Of a stretch of 64,000 nucleotides of DNA, positions 8,509 through 17,900 are shown in pieces. The DNA comes from an uncultured Gammaproteobacteria bacterium. Lineage in GTDB: Bacteria > Pseudomonadota > Gammaproteobacteria > Magnimaribacterales > Magnimaribacteraceae. Both the position numbers and the translations under genes were made by a program. The notes below the pieces were generated by a model. That model did no database searches, was not told the origin of the DNA, and was given only the letters and a program-made list of their open reading frames with translations. Positions within the stretch are counted from its first letter, which is position 1, and each line of letters starts with the position of its first letter. Location: contig CAJWDT010000003.1 in NCBI GenBank assembly GCA_913031395.1, positions 17,765 through 81,764 on the forward strand, in the 5' to 3' direction.

Positions 8509-8924
8509 TAGTCCGCTTCGTCGTGATCCTCTATTTCTTGAGAATAGAGTTCTTTTAAGAGAAAAATAAAATCATCCCATAACAAATCAGCAGTAAAAGG
8601 AGAATCCAAATGTAAATTAGGATTTATTGCGCCTAATGGAACCCTAACTTTTATGGGCCTTCGATCAAATTTATATACTAAAGCTGGTATTCCCTTATTT
8701 CTTGTAGCCTCCAAGACTTGTTTCCACCACGCCTCCAAGGGTTCTGCACCAGAACCGTATCTCTTACATTCTAGATACCAGTTTCCTAGTATTAAATCTG
8801 GTAAATGTTTTTCTCTAGTTTGTTCAAGAATCCTTCTAATATTGTTTTTAAGGCCTAAATCATTGGTGAGTAAATTTGCAACTTCTCTTTCAAAAGATGC
8901 TCCTTTATTTCTTGAATTAGTCAT
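8508..8924 (-). CDS. Small PD-(D/E)XK nuclease, Hjc-like, at the ruvCAB position
   Basis: 138 aa. An N-terminal KGASFEREVANLL helix (E12, E14) is followed by P42-D43, then E52-C53-K54 nine residues later, and a Q69 in AWWKQVLEA; this is the order of a PD-(D/E)XK active site and resembles archaeal Hjc-type Holliday-junction resolvases and related phage nucleases. The substrate is not shown by sequence. It sits between yebC and ybgC, exactly where gammaproteobacteria usually carry ruvC-ruvA-ruvB, with a 1-base overlap to ybgC and a 1-base gap to yebC, so it is cotranscribed. The C-terminus is acidic. The nuclease fold is likely; junction resolution is inference. Confidence 0.7.
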   Translation of the reverse strand: MTNSRNKGASFEREVANLLTNDLGLKNNIRRILEQTREKHLPDLILGNWYLECKRYGSGAEPLEAWWKQVLEATRNKGIPALVYKFDRRPIKVRVPLGAINPNLHLDSPFTADLLWDDFIFLLKELYSQEIEDHDEAD

Positions 8925-8925
8925 C

Positions 8926-9672
8926 TTAATCTATCTGTTCCAACATACCTTCAGCAAACTCGATATTAGAAGTAACATTTTGAGTATCATCAAGGTCTTC
9001 GAGCATCTCGAGAAGCTTGTAAACTTTCAAAGAAGTATCTAAGTCAGCCTTTACAGTCGTTTCTGGAACCAATGAGATTTCAGAATCATCTATATCTAAT
9101 TCATTGGAGCTCAAAGCATTCTTAATGCTTTCAAACTCTTCCGGAGAAGAACTTACAGTAATTGTCTCATCATCATTTATTTCAATATCTTCTGCACCAG
9201 CTTCAATTGATACTTCCATTATTTGATCAGCATCTTGATTTGAGGAAACAGTAATTATTCCTTTTTTTTCAAAAAGGTACGATACAGATCCATTTGTTCC
9301 AAGATTTCCACCAGTTTTAGTGAAAGCGTGACGGACTTCGGCAACTGTTCGATTATTATTGTCGGTCATAGACTCAACGATTATTGCTATTCCTCCAGGT
9401 CCGTAACCTTCAAAACTAACCTCTTCAAGATTTTCTCCTTCAAGACCTCCAGCGCCTCTTTGCACTGCCCTTTCAATAGTATCCTTTGTCATATTGGCTG
9501 CTAAAGCTTTGTCTATAGCTGTTCTTAGTCGGGGATTATCATCAGCAACCCCGCCGCCTAATTTAGCAGCTACTGTCAATTCTCTTATTAACACAGAAAA
9601 TACTTTACCTCTCTTTGCATCTTGCCGACCTTTTCTGTGCTTAATATTTGCCCATTTTGAATGCCCTGCCAC
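8926..9672 (-). CDS. yebC: YebC/PmpR family protein (transcription/translation factor)
   Basis: 248 aa, family length. It starts with the hallmark MAGHSKWANIKHRKGRQDAKRGK and contains the family segment GYGPGGIAIIVE. Members act as DNA-binding regulators, and recent work links them to relief of ribosome stalling at proline runs. It lies 1 base after aspS, as in many gammaproteobacteria. Confidence 0.96.
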   Translation of the reverse strand: MAGHSKWANIKHRKGRQDAKRGKVFSVLIRELTVAAKLGGGVADDNPRLRTAIDKALAANMTKDTIERAVQRGAGGLEGENLEEVSFEGYGPGGIAIIVESMTDNNNRTVAEVRHAFTKTGGNLGTNGSVSYLFEKKGIITVSSNQDADQIMEVSIEAGAEDIEINDDETITVSSSPEEFESIKNALSSNELDIDDSEISLVPETTVKADLDTSLKVYKLLEMLEDLDDTQNVTSNIEFAEGMLEQID

Positions 9673-9673
9673 T

Positions 9674-11449
9674 TTATTCCTCCTTTTCTAGACCATGGAA
9701 CCTGATATGAAGTTCATCAAGTTGATCTTGTGCCGCCTGTCCCGGTGCATCTGTAAGTAAACATGATGCAGTTTGTGTCTTAGGAAAGGCTATAACATCT
9801 CTTATAGAATCTGAATCAGTCATCAACATAATCATTCTATCAAATCCGATTGCTAAGCCGGCATGGGGAGGACAGCCATGCTGCAGAGCTGAAATTAAAA
9901 AACCAAATTTTTCTTCGGCTTCGTCATCATCAATACTCAATAAGTTCAAAACTGTTCTTTGCATTTCTTGATCATGTATTCTAACTGAACCACCACCCAA
10001 CTCTGTTCCATTCAAAACAACATCATAAGCATCTGTTAGAGCTCCTAGAGGGTCAATCTTTAAATCTTCAACAGAGCATTTTGGAGCAGTAAAAGGATGA
10101 TGAAGGGGTGTTAGGTTCCCAGAATTATTTTTTTCAAACATAGGAAAATCTATAACCCAGCAAGGTGCCCACTCACAGGTTAGTAAATCTAAATCTTTAG
10201 CTACAAGATCTCTCAAAGCAGCTAATGAATCATTAACTATATTTCTTTTACCAGCTCCAAAAAAGATTATATCCCCCTCTTTTGCGTCTAGGTTCTTCAT
10301 GAGAGATTCTATTATTTCATCTTCAATAAACTTGATTATTGGAGATTGAAGACCTTCTTTTCCTTTAGAAGGATCTTCAACTCGAATATAGGCCAAACCT
10401 TTTGCACCATAGTTTCCTACAAAAGCAGTGTAATCATCAATTTGTTTTCTTGTGAGTGATTTACCATTAGGCACTCTTATTGCAGCGATTCGGGAATCTT
10501 CATCATTGGCAGGATCATTGAAAACTTTAAAATCACAATTCTTAAATAAAGACTTAACCTCAAGAAGTTCGAGAGGATTTCTTAAATCAGGCTTATCGAT
10601 TCCATATTTTTCTATGGCTTCTCTGTATGTTATTTTGGGAAATTTATCTAAATCAATATCAAGAGTTTTCTTGAAAACATCACGTATCATCTCGGTAATT
10701 AGATTCATTATTTCATCAGCATCTGTAAAGGAAAGCTCAATGTCTAGCTGTGTAAACTCCGGTTGTCTATCGGCTCTAAGATCTTCATCTCTGAAACATT
10801 TTGCAAATTGATAATATTTTTCAAAGCCAGAAGCCATCAGGGTTTGCTTAAATAATTGAGGAGATTGGGGAAGTGCAAAGAATGATCCTGGAAAAGTCCT
10901 GCTAGGAACTAAATAATCTCTTGCACCCTCAGGTGTTGCCTTAGTAAGGAGTGGAGTTTCTATCTCAATAAATTCTTTATTATTCAGATAATCCCTAAGA
11001 TAAGTAGAAGCATTTGATCTAAGTCTCAGATTTTGTTGCATTTCCGAACGTCTCAAATCTAAAAATCTATACTTTAAGCGAGTTTCTTCTCCTGCAGAGG
11101 TGTACTCATCTAGCTGAAATGGTAGAGGCTTAGAGTGATTTAAGATTTCAAGATCAGATGCAACAATTTCTACTTCACCACTTGATAAATTGTCATTAAC
11201 TGTTCCTTCTGGTCTTTCTCGAACTATTCCTGCTGAAAATACCACATATTCGTTCCGGCAGCTTTCAGCAATACTAAATGTATCTTCGAGATCTGGATTA
11301 TAGACCACCTGAACTAAACCGCCTTCGTCTCTGATATCAAAAAATATTACCCCTCCATGATCTCTTCTTCTATGTATCCATCCAGCTACTGCAATTTCTT
11401 GCCCTATCAAGGAACTATTTATTTGATTACATTTATGTGTTCTTTTCAT
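9674..11449 (-). CDS. aspS: Aspartyl-tRNA synthetase, bacterial type
   Basis: 591 aa, the length of bacterial AspRS. It has an N-terminal OB-fold anticodon domain ([21 protein letters not shown]), class II motif 2 ([18 protein letters not shown]), the bacterial GAD insertion (about residues 285-420), and motif 3 near the end ([12 protein letters not shown]). It charges tRNA-Asp. The upstream fmdB-like gene is 5 bases away. Confidence 0.97.
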   Translation of the reverse strand: MKRTHKCNQINSSLIGQEIAVAGWIHRRRDHGGVIFFDIRDEGGLVQVVYNPDLEDTFSIAESCRNEYVVFSAGIVRERPEGTVNDNLSSGEVEIVASDLEILNHSKPLPFQLDEYTSAGEETRLKYRFLDLRRSEMQQNLRLRSNASTYLRDYLNNKEFIEIETPLLTKATPEGARDYLVPSRTFPGSFFALPQSPQLFKQTLMASGFEKYYQFAKCFRDEDLRADRQPEFTQLDIELSFTDADEIMNLITEMIRDVFKKTLDIDLDKFPKITYREAIEKYGIDKPDLRNPLELLEVKSLFKNCDFKVFNDPANDEDSRIAAIRVPNGKSLTRKQIDDYTAFVGNYGAKGLAYIRVEDPSKGKEGLQSPIIKFIEDEIIESLMKNLDAKEGDIIFFGAGKRNIVNDSLAALRDLVAKDLDLLTCEWAPCWVIDFPMFEKNNSGNLTPLHHPFTAPKCSVEDLKIDPLGALTDAYDVVLNGTELGGGSVRIHDQEMQRTVLNLLSIDDDEAEEKFGFLISALQHGCPPHAGLAIGFDRMIMLMTDSDSIRDVIAFPKTQTASCLLTDAPGQAAQDQLDELHIRFHGLEKEE

Positions 11450-11454
11450 TGTGT

Positions 11455-11730
11455 TTAGGAAGATTCCTTTTTTGTTGGCGTACTACTTTTCTCTTTTTTA
11501 TCAGGCTTTAAAGATGATTGAGTTTCATTGTCGCTTTTGGCTATATTTTTTTTATTACCTGTCTTGAAATCTGTTTCATACCATCCAGTACCTTTAAGTC
11601 TAAAGGATGGTGCTGTAGGCATTTGTACAAGCTGTGGATTATTTTCCTTAAATTGATCTAACTCAGAAATTCGCATTTGTTGTTCGAAAATTTCTTCTGT
11701 TTCAGTGTTCTTAAAAATATAGGTTGGCAT
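11455..11730 (-). CDS. FmdB-like protein lacking the zinc-ribbon cysteines
   Basis: 91 aa. The start [19 protein letters not shown] and the later [15 protein letters not shown] match FmdB-family proteins found immediately upstream of aspS in pseudomonads, but the usual two CxxC pairs are absent: the protein has no Cys or His at all. The C-terminal 35 residues are a low-complexity K/S/E tail. Function unknown. It heads the leftward aspS-tol-pal run. Confidence 0.65.
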   Translation of the reverse strand: MPTYIFKNTETEEIFEQQMRISELDQFKENNPQLVQMPTAPSFRLKGTGWYETDFKTGNKKNIAKSDNETQSSLKPDKKEKSSTPTKKESS

Positions 11731-11843
11731 AGAAAGTTGGTCTGTATTAAGTAGGCTTTATTGTTAATAGAAGCAATTATAGCAATTTTTATTATAGAGA
11801 TTCTTGAAAACCAGCTATATGTTAGTATTACTCCTTAAAATTT

Positions 11844-13118
11844 ATGAAAGCATCACAGTTAATATTAGGTACTCAAAGAGAAAATCCTGCAGATGCAGAG
11901 ATAACCAGTCACCAATTAATGATTCGTGCAGGACTGATACGACAAGTATCTTCGGGAATATACAACTGGCTACCTATAGGTAAGAAGGTACTTCATAAAG
12001 TAGAAAACATAATTAGAAATGGGATGGATAGCTCAGGAGCTCAAGAAATATTGATGCCCATGGTTCAACCTGCTTCTCTTTGGGAAAAGTCTGGAAGAAT
12101 AGATCAATACGGACAAGAACTTCTTATTTTTTTTGATAGGCATGAGAATAAATTTTGTCTGGGGCCAACTCATGAAGAAATAATTACAGATTTGTGTAAA
12201 AACCTTCTTACTAGCTACAAACAATTACCAGTAACCCTTTATCAGATACAGACTAAGTTTAGAGATGAAATAAGACCTAGATTTGGAGTGATGAGATCAA
12301 GAGAGTTCATAATGAAGGACGCCTATTCCTTTGATCTAAATAAAACAGGCTTAGATGAAAGTTACTCATTAATGAGAGAAGCTTATATCGAGATATTTAA
12401 AGATCTAGGTTTGGACTATCGTATTGTAAAAGCTGATAGTGGGGCCATAGGAGGTTCTGATTCAGAAGAGTTTCATGTACTGGCAGATTCTGGTGAAGAC
12501 CTCTTAGCGTTTAGTGATAAAAGTGATTATGCAATTAATGCAGAGTTATTAACAGAACTTCAAGAAGGCCAAGACCCATTATCTCTTGAAGGGAAACCCA
12601 GTCCTGACGGTAAAGGTGTTTTAAAATTAAAAAAAGGTATTGAAGTGGGTCATATATTCAAGTTAGGTACAAAATACTCTGAAGTACTTAATTTGAGAAT
12701 ACAAGGTGAAGATCAAGACATATATCCAGAAATGGGATGTTATGGCATCGGTGCGTCTAGAATAGTAGCTGCAGCCATCGAACAAAATCATGATGAAAAA
12801 GGCATTGTTTGGCCAGAGTCACTTGCTCCTTTTAAAGTAGCATTAGTGGAAGTGAATTCAAAAAATAATCAAAAAGTAAAAGAAAAATGCGAAGAAATAT
12901 ATGCCTTACTTAGAGAAAATAATGTAGATACTCTTTGGGATGATAGAGATAAAAGACCAGGTGTGAAATTTGCTGATATGGAAGTTATTGGTATTCCATT
13001 AACAATTATTATAGGTGAGAGAACCATAGAAAGTGGCCATATTGAAATCAAAAAAAGACAAGATGAGAAACCAGAACTAGTCTCTCATCAAGATCTATTG
13101 TCAATAATTCTAAGTTAA
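11844..13118 (+). CDS. proS: Prolyl-tRNA synthetase without the INS editing domain
   Basis: 424 aa against about 570 in typical gammaproteobacteria. Class II motif 1 (residues about 38-80), motif 2 (TKFRDEIRPRFGVMRSREF, 137-155), motif 3 (YGIGASRIVAAAIEQ) and the anticodon domain (DDRDKRPGVKFADMEVIGIP) are intact. Between SDKSDYAINAE (to residue 234) and PSPDGKG (252-258) only about 17 residues remain where E. coli has the roughly 180-residue deacylase insertion. The flanks match the gammaproteobacterial type, so this looks like a clean in-lineage deletion. Its stop interlocks with the convergent thiolase at 13115-13118. Confidence 0.95.
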   Translation: MKASQLILGTQRENPADAEITSHQLMIRAGLIRQVSSGIYNWLPIGKKVLHKVENIIRNGMDSSGAQEILMPMVQPASLWEKSGRIDQYGQELLIFFDRHENKFCLGPTHEEIITDLCKNLLTSYKQLPVTLYQIQTKFRDEIRPRFGVMRSREFIMKDAYSFDLNKTGLDESYSLMREAYIEIFKDLGLDYRIVKADSGAIGGSDSEEFHVLADSGEDLLAFSDKSDYAINAELLTELQEGQDPLSLEGKPSPDGKGVLKLKKGIEVGHIFKLGTKYSEVLNLRIQGEDQDIYPEMGCYGIGASRIVAAAIEQNHDEKGIVWPESLAPFKVALVEVNSKNNQKVKEKCEEIYALLRENNVDTLWDDRDKRPGVKFADMEVIGIPLTIIIGERTIESGHIEIKKRQDEKPELVSHQDLLSIILS

Positions 13119-14293
13119 CTCATCCTTTCAATTATCATTGCATTAGCCGTACCGCCGCCTTCACATATAGCCTGAAGACCAAATCTAGCTTCTCTTCTTT
13201 CTAATTCATGCAATAAGGTCGTCATAAGTTTTGCTCCAGTGCCTCCTAAAGGATGACCCAAGGCCATAGCTCCACCATTAACATTTAATTTATCTAAATC
13301 AGCATTCAACTCTTTTGCCCAGGCTAGAGGAACAGGAGCAAAAGCCTCATTAACTTCATACAAATCTATGTCATCAATGGACATTGATGCTTTCTCAAGA
13401 ACAGTTTTAGACGCAGGAATAGGTCCAGTCAGCATAATGACTGGATCATCACCTGCTAGGGCTAATGCTACAACTTTTGCTCTAGGCTTAAGACCAAGCT
13501 TTTCAAGACCGGCATCATTCACAAGCATTACAGCTGCAGCTCCATCACAAATTTGACTTGAAGTACCTGCTGTTAATACGCCATCCTCAGATAAAACATT
13601 TAAACCAGATAGGCTATCAGAACTAGCATCAAATCTAATACCTTCATCTACAGTAACCATTTCCTTTTCACCGTTAGGAAGATCACCTTCAACTGGAACA
13701 ATCTCTCTATCAAAATAGCCACCTTCTGTTGCATTAATTGCTTTTTGATGACTTGCAAGAGCAAAAGAATCTAATTCTTCTCTAGACATACTCCATCTTT
13801 TTGCCATCATCTCGGCTCCAGTAAACTGACTGAACTGAACACCTGGGTATCTCTCACTTGTTCCTTTTCCACCGTAGGGTTGTCCATGACCAGCTTTGAA
13901 ACTATCTATCACTGCAGCACCAATTGGAACTTGACTCATAACTTCAACTCCACCAGCTATTACTATATCTTGAGTTTCTGACATGACTGCTTGTGCAGCA
14001 AAATGAATAGCTTGTTGAGATGATCCGCACTGTCTATCAACTGTAGTACCTGGAACAGATTCTGGTAAAGATGAGGCTAAAACAGCATTTCTAGCAATAT
14101 TTCCAGATTGAGCTCCAGATTGACTTACGCATCCAAAAATTACATCGTCAATCTCTTCAGGATTCACACCTGTTCTTTGAACTATTTCGTCTAAAACCAA
14201 TGCTCCTAAATCCGTAGGATGCCACTGACTTAATTTCCCGTTTTTCCTTCCACCTGGTGTCCTAACCGCACCAACAATATATGCATTTCCCAT
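13115..14293 (-). CDS. Thiolase (acetyl-CoA C-acyltransferase)
   Basis: 392 aa from the ATG at 14291-14293, which has TAGGAG six bases upstream and gives the expected start MGNAYIVGAVRTPGGR; a longer frame to 14347 runs across the recA terminator and is rejected. Catalytic elements are visible: nucleophile Cys in VDRQCGSSQQAIH, the His in GGAMALGHPLGGTGA, and Cys in AICEGGGTANA. It either condenses acetyl-CoA or cleaves 3-ketoacyl-CoA. No beta-oxidation partner is adjacent, so the chain-length role cannot be told. It is downstream of recA but behind a terminator. Confidence 0.9.
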   Translation of the reverse strand: MGNAYIVGAVRTPGGRKNGKLSQWHPTDLGALVLDEIVQRTGVNPEEIDDVIFGCVSQSGAQSGNIARNAVLASSLPESVPGTTVDRQCGSSQQAIHFAAQAVMSETQDIVIAGGVEVMSQVPIGAAVIDSFKAGHGQPYGGKGTSERYPGVQFSQFTGAEMMAKRWSMSREELDSFALASHQKAINATEGGYFDREIVPVEGDLPNGEKEMVTVDEGIRFDASSDSLSGLNVLSEDGVLTAGTSSQICDGAAAVMLVNDAGLEKLGLKPRAKVVALALAGDDPVIMLTGPIPASKTVLEKASMSIDDIDLYEVNEAFAPVPLAWAKELNADLDKLNVNGGAMALGHPLGGTGAKLMTTLLHELERREARFGLQAICEGGGTANAMIIERMS

Positions 14294-14311
14294 ATTTACT
14301 CCTAATTTATA

Positions 14312-14340
14312 AAGAAAATGGCGACACTTAAAGTCGCCAC
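14312..14340 (-). terminator. Rho-independent terminator of recA
   Basis: On the minus strand, about 43 bases after the recA stop, a 7-bp GC-rich stem TGGCGAC/GTCGCCA (14319-14325 with 14333-14339, loop of 7) is followed by ATTTTCTTT. It also lies just upstream of the thiolase start, so it separates the two genes. Confidence 0.75.
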
Positions 14341-14382
14341 TTTTCAATCCTATAACAAAATAGGTCTTATGAGAAAAAGAAT

Positions 14383-15402
14383 TTAATCTTCTTTATGAAT
14401 CGCTTCCATAACTTGTTTTTCAATAGTCTCTAAAAGTTTAGGATTTTCTTGTAAAAACTCTATTGAATTGGCCTTTCCTTGGCCTATCTTTTCACCATTG
14501 TAACTATACCAAGCACCAGCCTTTTCAATAATATCTAGATCAGACCCTTTATCTATAAGCTCACCTAAACGATTTATACCTTTATTATAGAGAATCTGAA
14601 ATTCTGCCTGCTTGAAGGGAGGAGAAACTTTATTCTTAACAACTTTGACTCTTGTCTCGTTACCTACAGCTTCATCTCCATCTTTAACAGTTCCTATTCT
14701 TCTAATATCCATTCGAACTGAGGAATAAAATTTCAGTGCATTTCCACCAGCTGTAGTTTCCGGACTACCAAACATAACACCAATTTTATGCCTAATCTGA
14801 TTAATAAAAATCACTAAAGTCCCTGACTTCTGGACATTTCCTGTTATCTTTCTTAGCGCTTGAGACATTAATCTCGCTTGAAGTCCAACATGATGATCAC
14901 CCATTTCACCCTCTATTTCTGCTTTAGGCACCAGGGCCGCTACTGAATCGATAACTAAAATATCTATACCCCCTGAAGAAACCATTATGTCTGCAACTTC
15001 TAGTGCCTGCTCTCCAGTGTCAGGTTGTGAAACTAGTAGCTCATCTACATTAACACCAAGCTTTCCAGCATATATTGGATCTAAAGCGTGCTCAGCATCT
15101 ATAAAAGCAGCTGTACCACCTAGTTTTTGGCATTGAGCTATTACTTCTAAGGTTAATGTTGTCTTACCTGAGGATTCTGGCCCATATATCTCAACTATTC
15201 TTCCTCTGGGTAATCCACCTATACCAAGTGCAATATCAAGTCCTAATGAGCCTGTTGGTATAGCAGGTATTTTTACATGCTCTTTATCACCCATACGCAT
15301 GACAGTTCCCGCTCCAAACTGTCTTTCTATTTGTCCTAAAGCACTATCTAGTTGTTTTGATTTATCTACTTCTTTAATGTCTGTCACCTTTTTTTGAGCC
15401 AT
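14383..15402 (-). CDS. recA: Recombinase A
   Basis: 339 aa. Walker [10 protein letters not shown], ATPase segment [19 protein letters not shown], loop L1/L2 region with [13 protein letters not shown], and the C-terminal domain are all present. It mediates homologous strand exchange and LexA self-cleavage. A GGAG site lies 7 bases before the ATG, and a LexA box covers the promoter. recX does not follow; the gene ends at its own terminator. Confidence 0.98.
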   Translation of the reverse strand: MAQKKVTDIKEVDKSKQLDSALGQIERQFGAGTVMRMGDKEHVKIPAIPTGSLGLDIALGIGGLPRGRIVEIYGPESSGKTTLTLEVIAQCQKLGGTAAFIDAEHALDPIYAGKLGVNVDELLVSQPDTGEQALEVADIMVSSGGIDILVIDSVAALVPKAEIEGEMGDHHVGLQARLMSQALRKITGNVQKSGTLVIFINQIRHKIGVMFGSPETTAGGNALKFYSSVRMDIRRIGTVKDGDEAVGNETRVKVVKNKVSPPFKQAEFQILYNKGINRLGELIDKGSDLDIIEKAGAWYSYNGEKIGQGKANSIEFLQENPKLLETIEKQVMEAIHKED

Positions 15403-15442
15403 AATATTTCTCCGTTTAGAATATTATGTATTATACAAAATA

Positions 15443-15458
15443 CTGTATAAATGAACAG
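15443..15458 (-). promoter_or_regulatory. LexA (SOS) operator of recA
   Basis: CTGTTCATTTATACAG on the minus strand is a perfect CTGT-N8-ACAG, flanked by TA on both sides, 41 bases upstream of the recA ATG. A TATAAT (-10) lies at 15430-15435 on the minus strand; CTGTTC 17 bases upstream could serve as the -35, so the operator overlaps the promoter. This implies a functional LexA regulon. Confidence 0.9.
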
Positions 15459-15472
15459 TATTATTTAAAATG

Positions 15473-15961
15473 TTATTTTATTAGTTCAATTGCCTCTTCT
15501 AAGCTCTTTACTACAGTTGCATATCTGACTTCATTTCTATTACCCTCGAAGAGGAATGTTGATCTTACGGCTTGTTTATCTTTAAGTTTCCAGGCAATGC
15601 AAACTGTCCCTACCGGTCTATCAGGAGAACCGCCGCCAGGTCCTGCAATTCCACTTATGGCAACTCCAAGATCAGCTCGACTTTCAGCAACAGCACCATC
15701 TACCATTTCAGTTACGACTTCTTCACTTACTGCGCCAAATCTTTTGAGCGAATCTTTTGATACGCCCAAAATTTTATGTTTTGAAATATTTGAATAGGTC
15801 ACAAAACTACAACCAAACCAGCCTGAACTTCCGGGCACAGATACGATAGATTGAGAAAGTAATCCACCCGTACAAGACTCTGCAGAAGTAAAGAACATGT
15901 TCTTTTTCTGCAAGAGAGCACCTAATTCGGTACTGAGATTTTCTAGATTATTTAATTCCAA
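15473..15961 (-). CDS. pncC: Nicotinamide-nucleotide amidase PncC (stand-alone CinA C-terminal domain)
   Basis: 162 aa, the length of the single-domain enzyme. It has SAESCTGGLLSQSI near residues 26-39 and GISGIAGPGGGSPDRPVGTV-type residues (AISGIAGPGGG, then PVGTVCIAW) typical of the family. It deamidates NMN to NaMN in pyridine nucleotide recycling. The adjacency to recA is the widespread cinA-recA arrangement; the recA promoter sits in the 70 bases after this gene. Confidence 0.92.
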   Translation of the reverse strand: MELNNLENLSTELGALLQKKNMFFTSAESCTGGLLSQSIVSVPGSSGWFGCSFVTYSNISKHKILGVSKDSLKRFGAVSEEVVTEMVDGAVAESRADLGVAISGIAGPGGGSPDRPVGTVCIAWKLKDKQAVRSTFLFEGNRNEVRYATVVKSLEEAIELIK

Positions 15962-16054
15962 TTTTTAAAATAATATGAAAACTATTAGAACAGAAATCAA
16001 ATCTTTGTCTAGCAAGTGGTTACTGAAAATTCTGTTAAATGGTAAAATGTACAA

Positions 16055-16378
16055 ATGGCTTTTATAGTTGGAGACGCATGTGTTAAGTGTAAATTGACAG
16101 ACTGTGTTGAAGTTTGTCCTGTTGACTGTTTTTACGAAGGACCAAACATGTTAGTAATTAATCCTGATGAATGCATTGACTGCGCTCTCTGTGAGCCTGA
16201 ATGTCCTATTGATGCTATCTACTCTGAAGATGAAGTCCCGGATGATCAAATAAAATATATAGAACTCAATGCAGAGCTGTGTATGGAATGGCCAAATATT
16301 GTTGAGCAAAAAGCACCTCTTTCAGATTCTGAAGAATGGAAAGAAGTTAAGAATAAATATGAAATGATTGAGCGCTAG
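16055..16378 (+). CDS. fdxA: Seven-iron ferredoxin FdxA
   Basis: 107 aa. Cysteine motifs [18 protein letters not shown] and [12 protein letters not shown] correspond to a [3Fe-4S] plus [4Fe-4S] ferredoxin of the FdxA type, with the family's C-terminal [13 protein letters not shown] segment. It is a soluble electron carrier. In pseudomonads fdxA-mutS-cinA-recA are neighbours; mutS is missing here. Its stop interlocks with the convergent DUF368 gene at 16375-16378. Confidence 0.95.
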   Translation: MAFIVGDACVKCKLTDCVEVCPVDCFYEGPNMLVINPDECIDCALCEPECPIDAIYSEDEVPDDQIKYIELNAELCMEWPNIVEQKAPLSDSEEWKEVKNKYEMIER

Positions 16379-17214
16379 CTCCTTCTGTCAAGATACGTAA
16401 AAGATAGCACCGTAAGGATTCCTAAAATTAATCCTACTAAAAGAGGTTGGGAATTGCCTTCGAGAATATTGGTCATAGATTGTTCTTGCCAAATTAGTGG
16501 AATACAAAAAATGATTAGGCCAAAAAATATAGAGAGTAGAAGATCTTTCTTTTTTTCATAAAGATATTTAATGGCCCTCGCACTACTTAAGAGCCCCATA
16601 ATAGCTCCAGTAATAAAAATCAGTAAAAGCCCTAATTCAAAATCTCTTACAGCTTGGAGAATTAAGGAATAAGTACCAAGCAGAAGAAGAATAAAGCTTC
16701 CTGAAATACCTGGGACTACCAGAGCTGTTACGGCTAAAAAACCAGAAAATAATAAATATAAAGATGAGATTTCCTCAACTTCTTTAGCTGGTATTAAATA
16801 CAAGAGACTACAAATAAGAATAGAAATTAAGATTCCTAAAAAAAATTGTTTAGATATTTTAGGTCTCAATGGCTCTATAAAAGCTGAGCAAAAAAGTAAA
16901 GAGGATAGAAACGACTTGAAAGCCAAAGGATGTACTTGCATTAAAAATAAAATTACGGAGGAAAGAGAGTAAATAGATAAAAGCATTCCAAGTAACAAGA
17001 TAAATAAAAAATTTCCATCAATTTTCATCCAAGATAGAAGTATTTTCCTGTCTTTTAGAAGTAGAAGCAGGTTGTAATCAAAACATGAAATAGCTTTTAT
17101 CAATCTTTCATAAACCCCAAGAATAAGAGCAATGGTTCCTCCTGAGATTCCAGGTATTACCTCAGCGACACCCATAGCCATTCCTTTAAAAAAAAGTGAT
17201 ATGTTATTCTTCAA
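16375..17214 (-). CDS. DUF368 membrane protein, PopT-type polyprenyl-phosphate transporter
   Basis: 279 aa, about eight hydrophobic helices. Two pseudo-symmetric re-entrant motifs are visible, [10 protein letters not shown] (residues about 18-27) and VVPGISGSF (about 166-174), the signature of DUF368. Members have been shown to translocate undecaprenyl phosphate back across the inner membrane (PopT), which would serve peptidoglycan and LPS synthesis here. It is last in the leftward pyrG-to-pcm run with a 2-base gap to pcm. Confidence 0.82.
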   Translation of the reverse strand: MKNNISLFFKGMAMGVAEVIPGISGGTIALILGVYERLIKAISCFDYNLLLLLKDRKILLSWMKIDGNFLFILLLGMLLSIYSLSSVILFLMQVHPLAFKSFLSSLLFCSAFIEPLRPKISKQFFLGILISILICSLLYLIPAKEVEEISSLYLLFSGFLAVTALVVPGISGSFILLLLGTYSLILQAVRDFELGLLLIFITGAIMGLLSSARAIKYLYEKKKDLLLSIFFGLIIFCIPLIWQEQSMTNILEGNSQPLLVGLILGILTVLSFTYLDRRS

Positions 17215-17216
17215 TT

Positions 17217-17900
17217 CTATGAAACTACTCCTTTAAGTAATGGTACAAACAAAACATCTTCGAGCTTTTCTTCAATATAAGTACTTTTTGAAGTCCGCTT
17301 AACAAGAGTCAACACTTGTCTATTGCCATCACCCACCGGAATGATTAATTTTCCACCTATAGTGAGCCTATCTTTTAAAGATTGAGGAATCTCTAAGGGT
17401 GCAGCAGCTGACAAGATGGCATCATACTGATCATCCCCCAGGTTACTTCCATCATCCACCTTGAAAGTAATATTATTTATTTTTAATTCTTTAAGAGTCT
17501 TCTGGGCTTTGTCTTTTAAAGCCTCTATCCTCTCAATAGTAGTGACCTTCTTAGAAAACAATGAAAGAAGATAGGTTTGGTAACCACAGCCTGTTCCTAT
17601 TTCTAAGGTTTTTTCTAAAGGTTTCTCTGTGAGACGATCATCTGAAACCAAGGCTTCAGTCATTCTTGCAACAATATAAGGCTGAGAAATTGTTTGCTGA
17701 TAGCCTATGGGTAGAGCTAAATCTTCATAAGCTCTGGTTGAAAGAGCTTCATCTAAAAAGAGATGTCGGGGGGTGTCTCTCATTGCTTCAAGGATTCTCA
17801 CGTCAGCAATACCCTTTTCTGTTAATCGCTCTATCAGTCTTTGTCTTGTTCTAAGGGATGTCATTCCCTGACCTTGAACTAGCTGTTTATCCAAACTCAT
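17217..17900 (-). CDS. pcm: Protein-L-isoaspartate O-methyltransferase
   Basis: 227 aa. The S-adenosylmethionine motif LEIGTGCGYQTYLLS, the preceding GYQQTISQPYIVARMTEAL substrate segment, and a later DAILSAAAPLEIP identify Pcm, which repairs isoaspartyl residues in aged proteins. It overlaps surE by 4 bases, the common surE-pcm pair. Confidence 0.95.
   Translation of the reverse strand: MSLDKQLVQGQGMTSLRTRQRLIERLTEKGIADVRILEAMRDTPRHLFLDEALSTRAYEDLALPIGYQQTISQPYIVARMTEALVSDDRLTEKPLEKTLEIGTGCGYQTYLLSLFSKKVTTIERIEALKDKAQKTLKELKINNITFKVDDGSNLGDDQYDAILSAAAPLEIPQSLKDRLTIGGKLIIPVGDGNRQVLTLVKRTSKSTYIEEKLEDVLFVPLLKGVVS

Noticed and set aside
10452..10811. 119-codon plus-strand frame inside aspS
   Set aside because: A shadow of aspS; no start signal and no family resemblance.
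11804..11831. TTGAAA-16-TATTAC as a proS promoter
   Set aside because: Plausible, but it would leave a leader of only a few bases and the -10 is weak; not supported enough to list.
14294..14347. Longer thiolase start
   Set aside because: The extra codons cross the recA terminator hairpin; the ATG at 14293 has a good ribosome-binding site and the family N-terminus.
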